A stretch of 64,000 bases of DNA, from contig NZ_JABWGO010000003.1 in the NCBI RefSeq assembly GCF_013363995.1, positions 1 to 64,000 of the forward strand. The letters are read 5' to 3'. Position 1 is the stretch's first letter, and the number at the start of each line of letters is the position of its first letter. The translations under genes were made by a program, and so were the position numbers. This DNA is from Nonomuraea rhodomycinica (GTDB lineage Bacteria; Actinomycetota; Actinomycetes; Streptosporangiales; Streptosporangiaceae). Under the pieces are notes generated by a model. That model did no database searches and had not been told where the DNA came from. It saw only the letters and a list, made by a program, of their open reading frames with translations. Of this stretch, positions 16,282-25,946 are shown piece by piece.

Positions 16282-16391
16282 GCGTCAGAGCCCGTGAGAC
16301 GTCGCGTCAGAGCCCGTGAGGCGTCGCGTCAGAGCCCGTGAGGCGTCGCGTCAAAGTCCGTGAGGCGTCGCGTCAGAGCCCGTCAAACGGC
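16282..16391. repeat. 22-bp tandem repeat, five copies
   Basis: Five contiguous units of 22 bp (core GCGTCAGAGCCCGTGAGGC) lie between the convergent HAD and SCP2-like genes. The second and third copies are identical; the others differ at one to a few bases. Unlike most arrays in this window, the period is not a multiple of three, consistent with non-coding DNA. There are no spacers, so it is not a CRISPR array. Confidence 0.92.
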
Positions 16392-16431
16392 CGCCCGTCA
16401 AGCGTCGAAGCGCGGGCAAGCCCACCGTGCG

Positions 16432-16776
16432 TCAGAGGAGCCGCCGCAGGCGCAGCAGGTCGCCGAAGCTGGCGTCGACCTTCACCCGGCCGCCCAGCAG
16501 CGCGCGCGCCATGTCCAGCTCCCCCTCCACCAGCGCCACCAGGTCATCACTGCCGATCGTCAGCCGCACGTCGGTCCGGCCGTCCGCGGGCGGCTCCTCC
16601 ACGAACGGGTCGAGCCCGTCGTGGTGCAGCCGCCCGTAGAAGGTCACGCCCAGGTCGGACACGCGGCAGCTCACCGTGCGCTCCACCACGTGCCGCGCGC
16701 GGTCCGCCGCGTCGATCTCGTCGAACTGGGCGACGAGCTTGACCAGTGCCGCCCGGCACTCCTCGACGCTTGCCAT
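16432..16776 (-). CDS. SCP2 sterol-transfer-family protein
   Basis: This 114-residue single-domain protein resembles actinobacterial SCP2-like proteins: DRTVSCRVSDLGVTFYGRL-type strands, the IGSDDLVALVEGELD segment, then LLGGRVKVDASFGDLLRL, which corresponds to the conserved GDLxxLxxL end of SCP2 domains. The fold has a hydrophobic tunnel that binds lipids. The bacterial role is unknown. Start: ATG 16776 after AAAGGG. Upstream in-frame starts would add residues without family support. It is divergent from the tlyA operon. Confidence 0.75.
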   Translation of the reverse strand: MASVEECRAALVKLVAQFDEIDAADRARHVVERTVSCRVSDLGVTFYGRLHHDGLDPFVEEPPADGRTDVRLTIGSDDLVALVEGELDMARALLGGRVKVDASFGDLLRLRRLL

Positions 16777-16921
16777 GGTGTCCACCCTTTCGTTCACCTT
16801 TACGGACGCCTGACCTTCACCGACGTAGCGTTCCACATCGGTGGCGTGCCGTATGCCCCGTCAACGTGTGACACACCCGCGATGGTGCCTGGGCGCTCGC
16901 GGAAGGCGTTAACGTCGTCTC

Positions 16922-17076
16922 ATGAGTGCGCTGCCAGAGGAGACCGGGGACGAGCGGGTCGACGCGGTCGTCGCGGGGCTCGGCCGGCTGGCCGGCCTGC
17001 CGGTGAGCGAGCACGTCGCGGTGTTCGACGAGGCGTTCGCCGGGCTCGAGGCCACGCTCGCGGCCGTGGACGACCA

Positions 17077-17080
<4 letters not shown>
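16922..17080 (+). CDS. Conserved-type microprotein upstream of tlyA
   Basis: A 52-residue acidic protein (starts MSALPEETGDERVDAVVAGL) ends in TGA at 17078-17080, overlapping the tlyA GTG by four bases (GTGA), so the two are translationally coupled. Many actinomycetes have a short ORF at this place. Predicted content is one or two helices. The start has no Shine-Dalgarno sequence, but a -10-like TAACGT lies about 8 bases before the ATG, which suggests a leaderless mRNA beginning here for the whole tlyA-nadK run. Function unknown. Confidence 0.7.
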
Positions 17081-17885
<805 letters not shown>

Positions 17886-17889
<4 letters not shown>

Positions 17890-18785
17890 ACCGTACCGTG
17901 CTGGTCACCGTGCACACCGGGCGCGAGGCCGCCGTCGAGAGCGCCCGCCTGGTCATCGACCGCCTGGTCGACGCCGGGATCACGGTCCGCGTGCTCGACA
18001 CGGAGGCCGACGAGATCGGCTGCGCGGGCGCCGACGTGGTGCCCGGCGACCCGGTCGCCACCAAGGACGCCGAGGTCATGATCGTGCTGGGCGGCGACGG
18101 CACGCTGCTGCGCTCGGCCGAGCTGGCCCGGCCCGCCGGCACGCCGCTGCTGGGCGTCAACCTGGGACATGTCGGGTTCCTGGCCGAGGCCGAGGTGGCC
18201 GACCTCGCCGCCGCCGTCGACAGCGTCGTCGCGGGCCGCTACGACGTCGAGGAACGCATGACGATCGACGTCCTCGCCCGCCAGAACGGCCAGATCATCG
18301 CCGACACCTGGGCGCTCAACGAGATGTCGGTCGAGAAGCGCGACCGCATGCTGGAGGTCGTGGCCGAGATCGACGGCCGGCCGCTGTCGCGCTGGGGCTG
18401 CGACGGCGTGATCTGCGCCACCCCGACCGGCTCCACCGCCTACGCCTTCTCGGCGGGCGGCCCCGTCGTGTGGCCGGAGGTGGAGGCCCTGCTCATGGTG
18501 CCGATCAGCGCCCACGCGCTGTTCGCCCGGCCGCTGGTGGTCTCGCCCCGCTCCACGCTGGCGGTCGAGACGCTGCCCGACACGCCCGGCGGGGTTCTGT
18601 GGTGCGACGGGCGGCGCCGCTTCGACCTGCCCTCCGGCACGCGCGTGGAGGTCCGCCGGGGCGCCCGTCCCGTGCGCCTGGCGCGGCTGCACGGCGTCGA
18701 GAGCACCGGCGCGCCCTTCACCGACAGGCTGGTCGCCAAGTTCGAACTACCCGTTCAGGGCTGGCGCGGAAGGGTGCGTCCCTGA
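17886..18785 (+). CDS. nadK: NAD kinase
   Basis: This 299-residue NAD/ATP kinase makes NADP from NAD. The GGDGTLLR motif (69-76) binds phosphate, NEMSVEK carries the NE motif, and the conserved TPTGSTAYAFSAGGP follows. Its ATG overlaps the tlyA stop (ATGA), so it is in the same operon. Complete and ordinary. Confidence 0.95.
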
Positions 18786-18857
18786 GTGAATGGGCTGTGA
18801 GGCGCGTAGGATCACATGCGCACTGGTGTTCGGATTCAGGAGCGACGGGAGTGGGCA

Positions 18858-20567
18858 GTGCGACCTAGGGTCGAGGAGGTCCGCATCCAGGGACTCGGCG
18901 TCATCGATGAGGCCGTGCTCGAGCTTTCGCCGGGCTTCAACGTGGTCACCGGCGAGACCGGAGCCGGCAAGACGATGGTCGTCACCGGGCTCGGCCTGCT
19001 GTTCGGCGGCCGGGCCGACCCGTCGCGCATCCGGCCCGGGGCCGAGCGCGCCAGCGTCGAGGGCACGCTCGTCATCGAGCCCGGCGGCCGGGTCGCCCAG
19101 CAGGTGGAGGACATCGGCGGCGACGTCGAGGACGGCGAGCTCATCATCTCCCGCACGGTCTCGGCCGAGGGGCGCTCGCGTGCCTGGCTGGGCGGGCGGG
19201 GCGTGCCGGTCGGCACCCTGACGTACCTCGCCGACGACCTGGTCGCCGTGCACGGGCAGATGGACCAGCAACGGCTGCTGCAGCCCGCCCGCCAGCGCGC
19301 CGCGCTCGACCGCTACGCCGGCAACGAGCTGGTCAAGCCGCTGCGCGCCTACACCCAGGCGTACAAACGGCACAAGCAGGTCGCGGCGCTGCTCGACGAG
19401 CTGACCACCCGGGCCCGTGAGCGGGCGCAGGAGGCCGACCTGCTGAGGTTCGGCCTGGAGGAGATCGAGAAGGTCGACCCCAAGCCGGGCGAGGACGTCG
19501 AGCTGCGCGGCGAGGAGGAGCGGCTCTCGCACGCCGACGCGCTGCGGGGCGCGGCGACCGGCGCCCACACCGCGCTGCTCGGCGACCCGATGGAGGCGGT
19601 CGACGGCGCGCACGACGTGATCTCGCTGCTCGGCGAGGCCCGCGCGGCCATCGAGGCGGTCCGCGACTTCGACGCCGAGCTGGCCGGCATGGCCGACCGG
19701 CTGGCCGAGGCCGGCTACCTCGTCTCCGACGTGGCCACCGACCTGGCCGCCTACGCCGAGTCGATCGAGGCCGACCCGGCCCGGCTGGCCGCCGTCCAGG
19801 AGCGCAGGGCGCTGCTGTCCGGCCTGGTCCGCAAGTACGGCGAGGACGTCGCGGGCGTCCTGGAGTGGGCGCGCGGCTCGGCCGCCCGCCTGAGCGAGCT
19901 GGAGGGCGACGACGAGCGCATCGAGGAGCTCGCGCGCGAGCACGAGGAGCTGACGGCCCGGCTGACCGAGCTGGCCGCCGAGCTCACCCGCGTGCGCGAG
20001 GCGGCGGCCGAGCGCTTCGGCCAGGCCGTCACCGAGGAGCTGGCCGCGCTCGCGATGCCGCACGCCCGCGTCGTGGTGCAGCTCACGCGGGCCGCCGACT
20101 TCGGGCCCGAGGGCGTCGACGAGGTCGAGCTGCGCATGGCCGCCCACCCCGCCGCGCCGCCGCTGCCGCTCACCAAGGGTGCCTCCGGCGGCGAGCTGAG
20201 CCGGGTCATGCTGGCCATCGAGGTGGTGTTCGCGGGCGCCGACCCGGTGCCGACGTTCGTGTTCGACGAGGTCGACGCCGGGGTGGGCGGCAAGGCGGCG
20301 GTCGAGATCGGCCGCCGGCTCGCTCGGCTGGCGCGCACCGCGCAGGTGATCGTGGTCACCCACCTGCCGCAGGTGGCCGCGTTCGCCGACCAGCACCTGG
20401 TGGTGGAGAAGGCCAGTGACGGCAGCGTCGTGCGCAGCGGCGTCGTCACGCTCGACCACGAGGGCCGGGTGCGCGAGCTGTCGCGCATGCTGGCCGGCCT
20501 GGAGGACTCAGAGCTGGGCCGGGCGCACGCCGAGGAGCTCCTCGGGCTGGCCGCCGCGGAGCGGTGA
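18858..20567 (+). CDS. recN: DNA repair protein RecN
   Basis: This 569-residue SMC-like ATPase has Walker A GETGAGKTM (32-40) at the N-terminus, long coiled-coil arms in the middle (residues ~160-390), the signature TKGASGGELSRVMLAIE and Walker B FVFDEVDAGVGGKAA near the C-terminus. RecN acts early in double-strand-break repair by holding DNA ends. Start: GTG 18858 with GGGAG upstream. An earlier ATG would add 14 unsupported residues. I looked for an SOS/LexA box upstream and did not find one. Confidence 0.93.
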   Translation: MRPRVEEVRIQGLGVIDEAVLELSPGFNVVTGETGAGKTMVVTGLGLLFGGRADPSRIRPGAERASVEGTLVIEPGGRVAQQVEDIGGDVEDGELIISRTVSAEGRSRAWLGGRGVPVGTLTYLADDLVAVHGQMDQQRLLQPARQRAALDRYAGNELVKPLRAYTQAYKRHKQVAALLDELTTRARERAQEADLLRFGLEEIEKVDPKPGEDVELRGEEERLSHADALRGAATGAHTALLGDPMEAVDGAHDVISLLGEARAAIEAVRDFDAELAGMADRLAEAGYLVSDVATDLAAYAESIEADPARLAAVQERRALLSGLVRKYGEDVAGVLEWARGSAARLSELEGDDERIEELAREHEELTARLTELAAELTRVREAAAERFGQAVTEELAALAMPHARVVVQLTRAADFGPEGVDEVELRMAAHPAAPPLPLTKGASGGELSRVMLAIEVVFAGADPVPTFVFDEVDAGVGGKAAVEIGRRLARLARTAQVIVVTHLPQVAAFADQHLVVEKASDGSVVRSGVVTLDHEGRVRELSRMLAGLEDSELGRAHAEELLGLAAAER

Positions 20568-20664
20568 CCTGGAGCCCCCGGCCCGTGACGACCTGCCGTG
20601 ACAAAGCGGACACGCACCGTGATGATGGGCCGCTCAGCTGTTTCCCTCTGGCAGGATGTTCTTG

Positions 20665-21861
20665 ATGAAGGTTCCGGGAAGCAGGATGCCGGGCCTCCGC
20701 GTCAGGAAGGTCGAGGACCTTCCCGGTGTCACGGCAGTGGCGAGAATCGATCGACGGACGAAGAGGCTGACCAAGCGCCTCCAGCCCGGTGAGATCGCGA
20801 TCATCGATCACGTCGACGTCGACCGGGTCAGCGCGGAGGCGCTCGTGGCATGCGGTGTGGCGGCCGTGGTCAACGTCGCGGCCGGCATCTCCGGCCGCTA
20901 TCCCAACCTTGGGCCCCAGATCTTGCTGGAAGCCGGAGTGCCCTTCGTCGACAACGCCACGCCGGAGCTGTTCGAACGGGTCAAGGACGGCGACGTCGTC
21001 CGCGTGCACGAGGGCGTCGTCTACCTCGACGACGAGGTGGCGGGCAAGGGCGAGGAGCAGACGGCCGAGGCGGTCGAGGCCGCCATGGCCGAGGCCCGTG
21101 CCGGGCTCGCGGTGCAGATCGAGGCGTTCGCCGTCAACACGATGGAGTACGTCCGCGGCGAGGGCAAGCTGCTCATCGACGGCGTCGGGGTGCCCGAGAT
21201 CCGCACCCCCATGGAGGGCCGGCACGTCCTCATCGTGGTGCGCGGCTACCACTACAAGGAGGACATCGCCACCCTCCGCCCCTACATCCGCGAGTACCGC
21301 CCCGTCCTCATCGGCGTCGACGGCGGGGCCGACGCGCTGCTGGAGGCCGGCTACCTGCCCGACGTCATCGTCGGCGACTTCGACTCCGTCTCCACCAAGG
21401 CGCTGAGCTGCGGCGCGGAGCTGGTCGTGCACGCCTACCGCGACGGGCGCGCCCCCGGCCTCGAACGCGTCCACCAGCTCGGCCGCGAAGCCGTCATCTT
21501 CCCCGCCACGGGCACCAGCGAGGACATCGCGATGCTGCTGGCCGACGACAAGGGCGCCGAGCTCATCGTCGCCGTCGGCACCCACGGCACCCTGGAGGAG
21601 TTCCTCGACAAGGGCCGCTCGGGCATGGCGAGCACCTTCCTCACCCGGCTGCGCATCGGCAGCAAGCTCATCGACGCCAAGGGCGTGAGCCGGCTGTACC
21701 GCAGCCGCATCTCCACCCCGCAGCTGCTCCTGCTCGTGATCACCGCGCTGATCACGATGGGCGTGGCCCTGTTCATCTCGCCGATCGGCCAGACCTGGCT
21801 GAACGGTCTGCAAGACGCGTGGAACGCGTTCATCTTCTGGCTGGTCGGACTCTTCTCGTGA
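20665..21861 (+). CDS. steA: SteA-like cytokinetic ring / thiamine-pyrophosphokinase-fold membrane protein
   Basis: This ~398-residue protein has a thiamin-pyrophosphokinase-like catalytic fold (IGVDGGADALLEAGYLPDVI, DFDS, FPATGTSEDIAMLLA) and one transmembrane helix near the C-terminus (LLLLVITALITMGVALFI), followed by a short amphipathic tail. SteA-SteB proteins of actinobacteria form a cytokinetic complex linked to cell separation (SteAB in Corynebacterium). Start: ATG 20665 is favoured because GGCAGGA is 6-8 bases upstream; ATG 20656 is in the same frame. Its stop overlaps the next gene by four bases (GTGA). Confidence 0.87.
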   Translation: MKVPGSRMPGLRVRKVEDLPGVTAVARIDRRTKRLTKRLQPGEIAIIDHVDVDRVSAEALVACGVAAVVNVAAGISGRYPNLGPQILLEAGVPFVDNATPELFERVKDGDVVRVHEGVVYLDDEVAGKGEEQTAEAVEAAMAEARAGLAVQIEAFAVNTMEYVRGEGKLLIDGVGVPEIRTPMEGRHVLIVVRGYHYKEDIATLRPYIREYRPVLIGVDGGADALLEAGYLPDVIVGDFDSVSTKALSCGAELVVHAYRDGRAPGLERVHQLGREAVIFPATGTSEDIAMLLADDKGAELIVAVGTHGTLEEFLDKGRSGMASTFLTRLRIGSKLIDAKGVSRLYRSRISTPQLLLLVITALITMGVALFISPIGQTWLNGLQDAWNAFIFWLVGLFS

Positions 21862-22829
21862 TCGATTTCCGCTATCACCTCGTCTCCATCGTCGCCATCT
21901 TCCTGGCGCTGGCCGTGGGCATCGTCATGGGCACCACGCTGCTGCAGTCGCCCGCGATCGAGACCGCCAAGAAGACCAGCGACCTCATGGCCAAGACCAA
22001 CAACGACCTGCGCTCCGAGCTCGACGCCCTGCGCGGCCGGGAGGCCGCCGACGACGCGTTCGTCACCGCGTTCACCCCGCGGCTCGTCGCCGGCGAGCTG
22101 AACGGCGAGCGGGTGCTGCTCGTCGAGGCGCCCGGCTCCAGCACCACCTACCGCGAGGCGCAGCAGCAGGTGCTGCTCCAGGCGGGCGCCGCCATCACCG
22201 GCCGGGTGACGCTCAGCGACAAGTTCCTCGACCCCAAGAACCAGGGCGTGATCGACGGGCTCGTCACCCAGCTCAAGCCGGACGACATGGCCCTGGCCCC
22301 CTCCACGAACGCCTACGACAAGGCCGCCACCCTGCTCGCGGCCACGCTCCTGACCACCGACCAGGCGCAGGCCGGCACCGCCAACCCCGCCACCGCTGCC
22401 GTGCTCGGCGGGTTCGAGGCGGGCGGCCTGCTCACGGTCGACGACGAGCCGGCCAAGCGGGCCACGCTCGTCGTCATGTTCGCGCCGGAACGGCCTCTCG
22501 ACGGCGAGAACGCCGAGTCGCAGGCCGCCGCCCTGCTGTCCCTGGCCCGCGGCCTCGACGCCGCCGGCAAGGGCACCGTCATCGCCGGCAGCGTCACCGC
22601 CGCCTCGGCCGGCGGCCTCATCACCGCCGCGCGCGACGAGAGCGACCTGGTCAAGCGTGTCTCCACCGTCGACACCGTCGACATGCCCGCGGGCCGCACC
22701 GCGATCGTCTACGCTCTGCGGGAGCAGCTCAATGGGCGGGCCGGCCAGTACGGCATCGGCGCCAACGCCACCGCGCCCATGCCCGCCGTGCCCAACCCCA
22801 CCACCACCCCCACCTCCTCAGGGAGCTGA
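21858..22829 (+). CDS. SteB/MctB-like copper-transport-domain membrane protein
   Basis: This 323-residue protein has an N-terminal signal anchor (VSIVAIFLALAVGIVMGTTL, residues ~8-27), a short coiled coil (to ~65) and an extracellular alpha/beta domain of the copper transporter MctB (DUF3186) family. In corynebacteria and streptomycetes the partner of SteA has this form, while in mycobacteria the homologue MctB affects copper export. The GTG start is coupled to the steA stop. The C-terminus is Pro/Thr/Ser-rich, a periplasmic spacer. SteA and SteB probably interact through their membrane segments. Confidence 0.85.
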   Translation: MIDFRYHLVSIVAIFLALAVGIVMGTTLLQSPAIETAKKTSDLMAKTNNDLRSELDALRGREAADDAFVTAFTPRLVAGELNGERVLLVEAPGSSTTYREAQQQVLLQAGAAITGRVTLSDKFLDPKNQGVIDGLVTQLKPDDMALAPSTNAYDKAATLLAATLLTTDQAQAGTANPATAAVLGGFEAGGLLTVDDEPAKRATLVVMFAPERPLDGENAESQAAALLSLARGLDAAGKGTVIAGSVTAASAGGLITAARDESDLVKRVSTVDTVDMPAGRTAIVYALREQLNGRAGQYGIGANATAPMPAVPNPTTTPTSSGS

Positions 22830-22830
22830 C

Positions 22831-23682
22831 ATGGCCCGTGGCCTGCTCCACGCGCTCGCCGGCGCCGCCCTCGGCGCCGTAGCCGCCCGCGCCGCCTACA
22901 CCCTCCTCACCCGGAACAGGCCCCAGGACCCGGGCGACCGCTGGACCCGCAAGAACCACCGCGGCGAGCCCATCACCCTGCTCGAAGGCCCCGCGTTCGT
23001 CGCCGGAGCCGCTGCGGCCACCGCGCTCGCACCCGGCCTGCCCGCGCGCGCCCGCATCGCGGCGCTGCTGGCCGGAGGCGGCAGCGGAGCGCTCGGCGCC
23101 TACGACGACCTGTACGGCACCACCTCCTCCAAGGGGTTCAAGGGCCACCTGAGCGCGCTCGCGCGCGGCGAGGTGACCAGCGGGGCCGTCAAGATCCTCG
23201 GCATCGGCGCGACCGGGCTCGGCGCCGCCGCGCTCGTCTCCCGCGGCCCCGCCGACACGCTCGTCAACGGCGCGCTCATCGCCGGATCGGCCAACCTCGC
23301 CAACCTCTTCGACCTGCGGCCCGGCCGGGCCATCAAGGTGGGCCTGCTCACCGGCGGGCCGCTGCTGGCCGCCGCCCTGCTGCGCGGGCGGCCGATGGGG
23401 GCCGCGCTGGCCGCCGTGCCCCTCGGCGCCGCCGCCGCGCTGCTGCCCGACGACCTCGGTGAGCGGGCCATGCTCGGCGACGCGGGCGCCAACGCGCTCG
23501 GCGCCCTCGCCGGGCTCGCGGCGGTCACCACGCTGGACCGGCCGGGCCGGCTGGCGGTGCTCGGCACCGTGGCCGCGCTGACGGCCGCCTCCGAGAAGAT
23601 CAGCTTCACCAAGGTGATCGCGGGCAACCCGGTGTTCAACCGCATCGACATGCTGGGCCGCCGTCCGGTCGACGCCGTGTGA
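22831..23682 (+). CDS. MraY/WecA-like polyprenyl-phosphate sugar-phosphate transferase family membrane protein
   Basis: This 283-residue multi-pass membrane protein carries the landmarks of the glycosyltransferase-4 (MraY/WecA) superfamily: Asp-rich GAYDDLYG, NLFDLRPGRAIK and LGDAGANALGALAG. These correspond to the Mg and uridine-binding loops. The protein is shorter than MraY (~360), with fewer loops, and lacks the conserved histidine-rich loop of true transferases as far as I can see. It starts one base after the SteB-like stop, so it belongs to the steA-steB operon. The substrate is unknown. Confidence 0.7.
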   Translation: MARGLLHALAGAALGAVAARAAYTLLTRNRPQDPGDRWTRKNHRGEPITLLEGPAFVAGAAAATALAPGLPARARIAALLAGGGSGALGAYDDLYGTTSSKGFKGHLSALARGEVTSGAVKILGIGATGLGAAALVSRGPADTLVNGALIAGSANLANLFDLRPGRAIKVGLLTGGPLLAAALLRGRPMGAALAAVPLGAAAALLPDDLGERAMLGDAGANALGALAGLAAVTTLDRPGRLAVLGTVAALTAASEKISFTKVIAGNPVFNRIDMLGRRPVDAV

Positions 23683-23752
23683 CCGCCGCACCGCCGGCCC
23701 GGCCGGGGTCCCGGATGACGCGAGTGCCGGTGCGGGCTGCCAGGATGTCAGC

Positions 23753-24202
23753 GTGATCGGGGGTGTGGTGATGCGCGCGGGCGCGGCTTCGTGGCGGTCC
23801 CGCGCGGCGAGGGTGTCGGACGCGGCGCCGCGTCCGGGCACACGCTGGGGGCGCGTTGTGCGCCGTGAGCGCGTCAGGCGTCCGGAAGGGGTGCTACGTC
23901 CCGACGACCTGCGGCCTCCAGAGGGCGTGTGGCTTCGAGAGGGCGTGCGGCTTCGAGAGGGCGTGGTGCCTCCAGAGGGCGTGCGGCTTCGAGAGGGCGT
24001 GCTGCCTCCAGAGGGAATGCGGCTTCAAGAGGGCGTGCGTCACGAGGGCGTGGTGCGTCGACAGGGCGTGAAGTTCTCCGAGGGCGTGGTGCGTCCAGAG
24101 GGAGTGTTGCGCCGGGAGGGTGTCGTGAGCGGGCGGCCCGGCGCGGGGCGTTGTGTCACCCGGGGCGTGGCGGCGTGGGGCGTCGCGAGGGGTGCGTTGT
24201 GA
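23753..24202 (+). CDS. Possible hexapeptide-repeat protein coupled to murJ
   Basis: An open frame of 149 codons begins at GTG 23753 (AGGA 7 bases before) and ends at 24200-24202, overlapping the murJ GTG by four bases. The middle encodes tandem PPEGVR/REGVRL hexapeptides from an 18-bp repeat. Support: a ribosome-binding site, the GTGA overlap and codon-multiple repeats. Against: no homologue recognised, and third positions are less GC-biased than in true genes here. It may be a repeat-expanded leader rather than a real gene. Confidence 0.3.
   Translation: MIGGVVMRAGAASWRSRAARVSDAAPRPGTRWGRVVRRERVRRPEGVLRPDDLRPPEGVWLREGVRLREGVVPPEGVRLREGVLPPEGMRLQEGVRHEGVVRRQGVKFSEGVVRPEGVLRREGVVSGRPGAGRCVTRGVAAWGVARGAL
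23915..24128 (+). repeat. 18-bp tandem repeats upstream of murJ
   Basis: About ten variants of an 18-bp unit, AGGGCGTGCGGCTTCGAG and related forms, occupy the region before the murJ start. The first six are contiguous; later copies have small insertions or deletions. The period equals six codons. Confidence 0.85.
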
Positions 24203-25854
24203 CGGCCCGGCTGGCGCGGGGCGTCGCCGGGGGAGCCATGCTCATCGGCGCGATCACGATCCTCGCCCGTGTGGCCGGCTTCGCCAAGCAATTCGCCTTC
24301 GCAAGCACCGTCGGCACCAACTGCCTGGCCACGGCCTACTTCACGGCCAACCAGATCCCCAACATCATCTTCGAGGTCGTCGTCGGCGGCGCGCTGGCCG
24401 GCATGGTCGTCCCCGTCCTGGCGGGCACGGCCGCCACCACCCAGGACGACGGGTCCGGCGGCGGCGGGCGGGCGCGGGTGGAGGCGATCAGCTCCGCCCT
24501 GCTCACCTGGGTGCTGGTCGTGCTCGTCCCGCTGGGCGCGCTCACCGCGCTGCTCGCCGGCCCGCTCGTCGAGCTGTTCTTCGGCGCCGACGTGAAGGGC
24601 TGCGACGTCGCGGGCGTCCAGGCCGTGGCCGCGCGCATGCTCGTCGTCTTCGCGCCCCAGATCCCGCTGTACGGGGTCGCGGTCGTCCTCTACGGCGTGC
24701 TGCAGGCGCACAAGCGGTTCGCCGGGCCCGCGCTGGCCCCCCTGGTGTCGAGCATCGTGGTCATCGTCGCCTACCTGCTGTTCGTCCCGCTCAGCGGCGA
24801 CTGGGCCAAGTCCGGCGGCGGGCGGGCCGACCTGTCCGCGCTGCCAGGCGCGGCCGAACTGGCGCTCTCCGTGGGCACGAGCCTCGGCGTGCTCGCCCTC
24901 GTGCTCACCGTGGTGGGGCCGATCGCCGGGCTCGGGCTGCGCTGGCGGCCCTCGCTGCGCTTCCCGCCGGGCGTGGCCGTACAGGTGCGGCGGCTGGCCC
25001 TGGCCGGGGTGGCCGCGCTGCTCGCCCAGCAGGCCGCGATGGTCGTCGTGCTGCTGCTGGCCAACAAGGCCGTCGGCACCGGGGCGATCGCGGTCTACAA
25101 CTACGCGTGGGCGATCTACCTCGTGCCGTACGCGGTGCTGGCCGTGCCCATCGCCACCAGCGCCTTCCCCCGGCTGTCGGCGCGGGCCGAGGCGGGGGAG
25201 ACGCAGACGTTCTCCGACCTGGCGGCCGGGGCGACGCGCGCGGTGGTGATCGTGTCGGGGCTGGCGGCCGGCGTCCTGGCGGCCACCTCCGAGCCGGGAG
25301 CGGCGGTGTTCCTGTGGACCAAGAGCGAGGTGCCGCCGGATCAGCTGGCGCGCACGATCGCGCTGTTCGCGCCCGGTCTGGTGGGTTACGGGCTCATCGC
25401 CCACCTCAGCCGCGTCCTGTACGCGGCGGGCCACGGCCGGGCGGCGGCCACGGGCACGGTCGCCGGGTGGGTGGTGGTGATGGCCGCGCAGACGGTGTTC
25501 GCGCTGACGTTCCCCGACGGGTGGCGGATCGCCGGGATGGCGCTGGGCATGAGCGTGGGCATGACGGCGGGGGGCGTGTCACTGCTGGTGTCGGTCGTCC
25601 GCGTGCGGGGACGCGGCGCCGTGGCCGGCCTCGGGCGCGCGGGGGCGGCGGCGGTCGCCGGGGGTCTGGCCGGTTACCTGGCCGGGGCCGGAATTGTCGC
25701 GGTGCTGGGGGCGGAGAGCTTCTGGGGGCAGATCGGTGCGGTGCTGGCCGGGGCGGTCGCCGCGCTGGCCGCGGGTGGGCTCGTGGTGGCGCTGGTGGAC
25801 CGCGCCGACGCCACGGCGGTGGCCGGCACGCTCGTACGGGGGAGACGTGGCTGA
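24199..25854 (+). CDS. murJ: MurJ/MviN-type lipid II flippase
   Basis: This 551-residue MOP-superfamily transporter has about 14 membrane segments. The N-terminal signature is AITILARVAGFAKQFAFAST, followed by ANQIPNIIFEVVVGGALAG, as in MurJ, the flippase that moves lipid-linked peptidoglycan precursor across the membrane. Actinomycetes carry several MurJ homologues; this one, in the steA-recN region and lacking the cytoplasmic pseudokinase part of mycobacterial MviN, may be the exporter of another polyprenyl glycan. Start: GTG 24199 with GAGGGG about 6-8 bases upstream. Confidence 0.8.
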   Translation: MTARLARGVAGGAMLIGAITILARVAGFAKQFAFASTVGTNCLATAYFTANQIPNIIFEVVVGGALAGMVVPVLAGTAATTQDDGSGGGGRARVEAISSALLTWVLVVLVPLGALTALLAGPLVELFFGADVKGCDVAGVQAVAARMLVVFAPQIPLYGVAVVLYGVLQAHKRFAGPALAPLVSSIVVIVAYLLFVPLSGDWAKSGGGRADLSALPGAAELALSVGTSLGVLALVLTVVGPIAGLGLRWRPSLRFPPGVAVQVRRLALAGVAALLAQQAAMVVVLLLANKAVGTGAIAVYNYAWAIYLVPYAVLAVPIATSAFPRLSARAEAGETQTFSDLAAGATRAVVIVSGLAAGVLAATSEPGAAVFLWTKSEVPPDQLARTIALFAPGLVGYGLIAHLSRVLYAAGHGRAAATGTVAGWVVVMAAQTVFALTFPDGWRIAGMALGMSVGMTAGGVSLLVSVVRVRGRGAVAGLGRAGAAAVAGGLAGYLAGAGIVAVLGAESFWGQIGAVLAGAVAALAAGGLVVALVDRADATAVAGTLVRGRRG

Positions 25855-25946
25855 GGCACCCCGGGAATCTACTTTGTAAAGGCGCTCTCCCGGGAGATGG
25901 CGTCTGGGAGCGTAGGCAGGAAGCGGCAGATAAGGGAGGAGCGGCG

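Noticed and set aside
16282..16391. CRISPR array (regular repeats)
   Set aside because: Units are contiguous with no spacers, and no cas genes are nearby. The coding repeats at 7560-8600 were rejected for the same reason.
18786..18857. SOS (LexA) box upstream of recN, and likewise uvrA
   Set aside because: Only half-sites such as GTTCG are seen upstream of recN; no symmetric LexA box in either upstream region.
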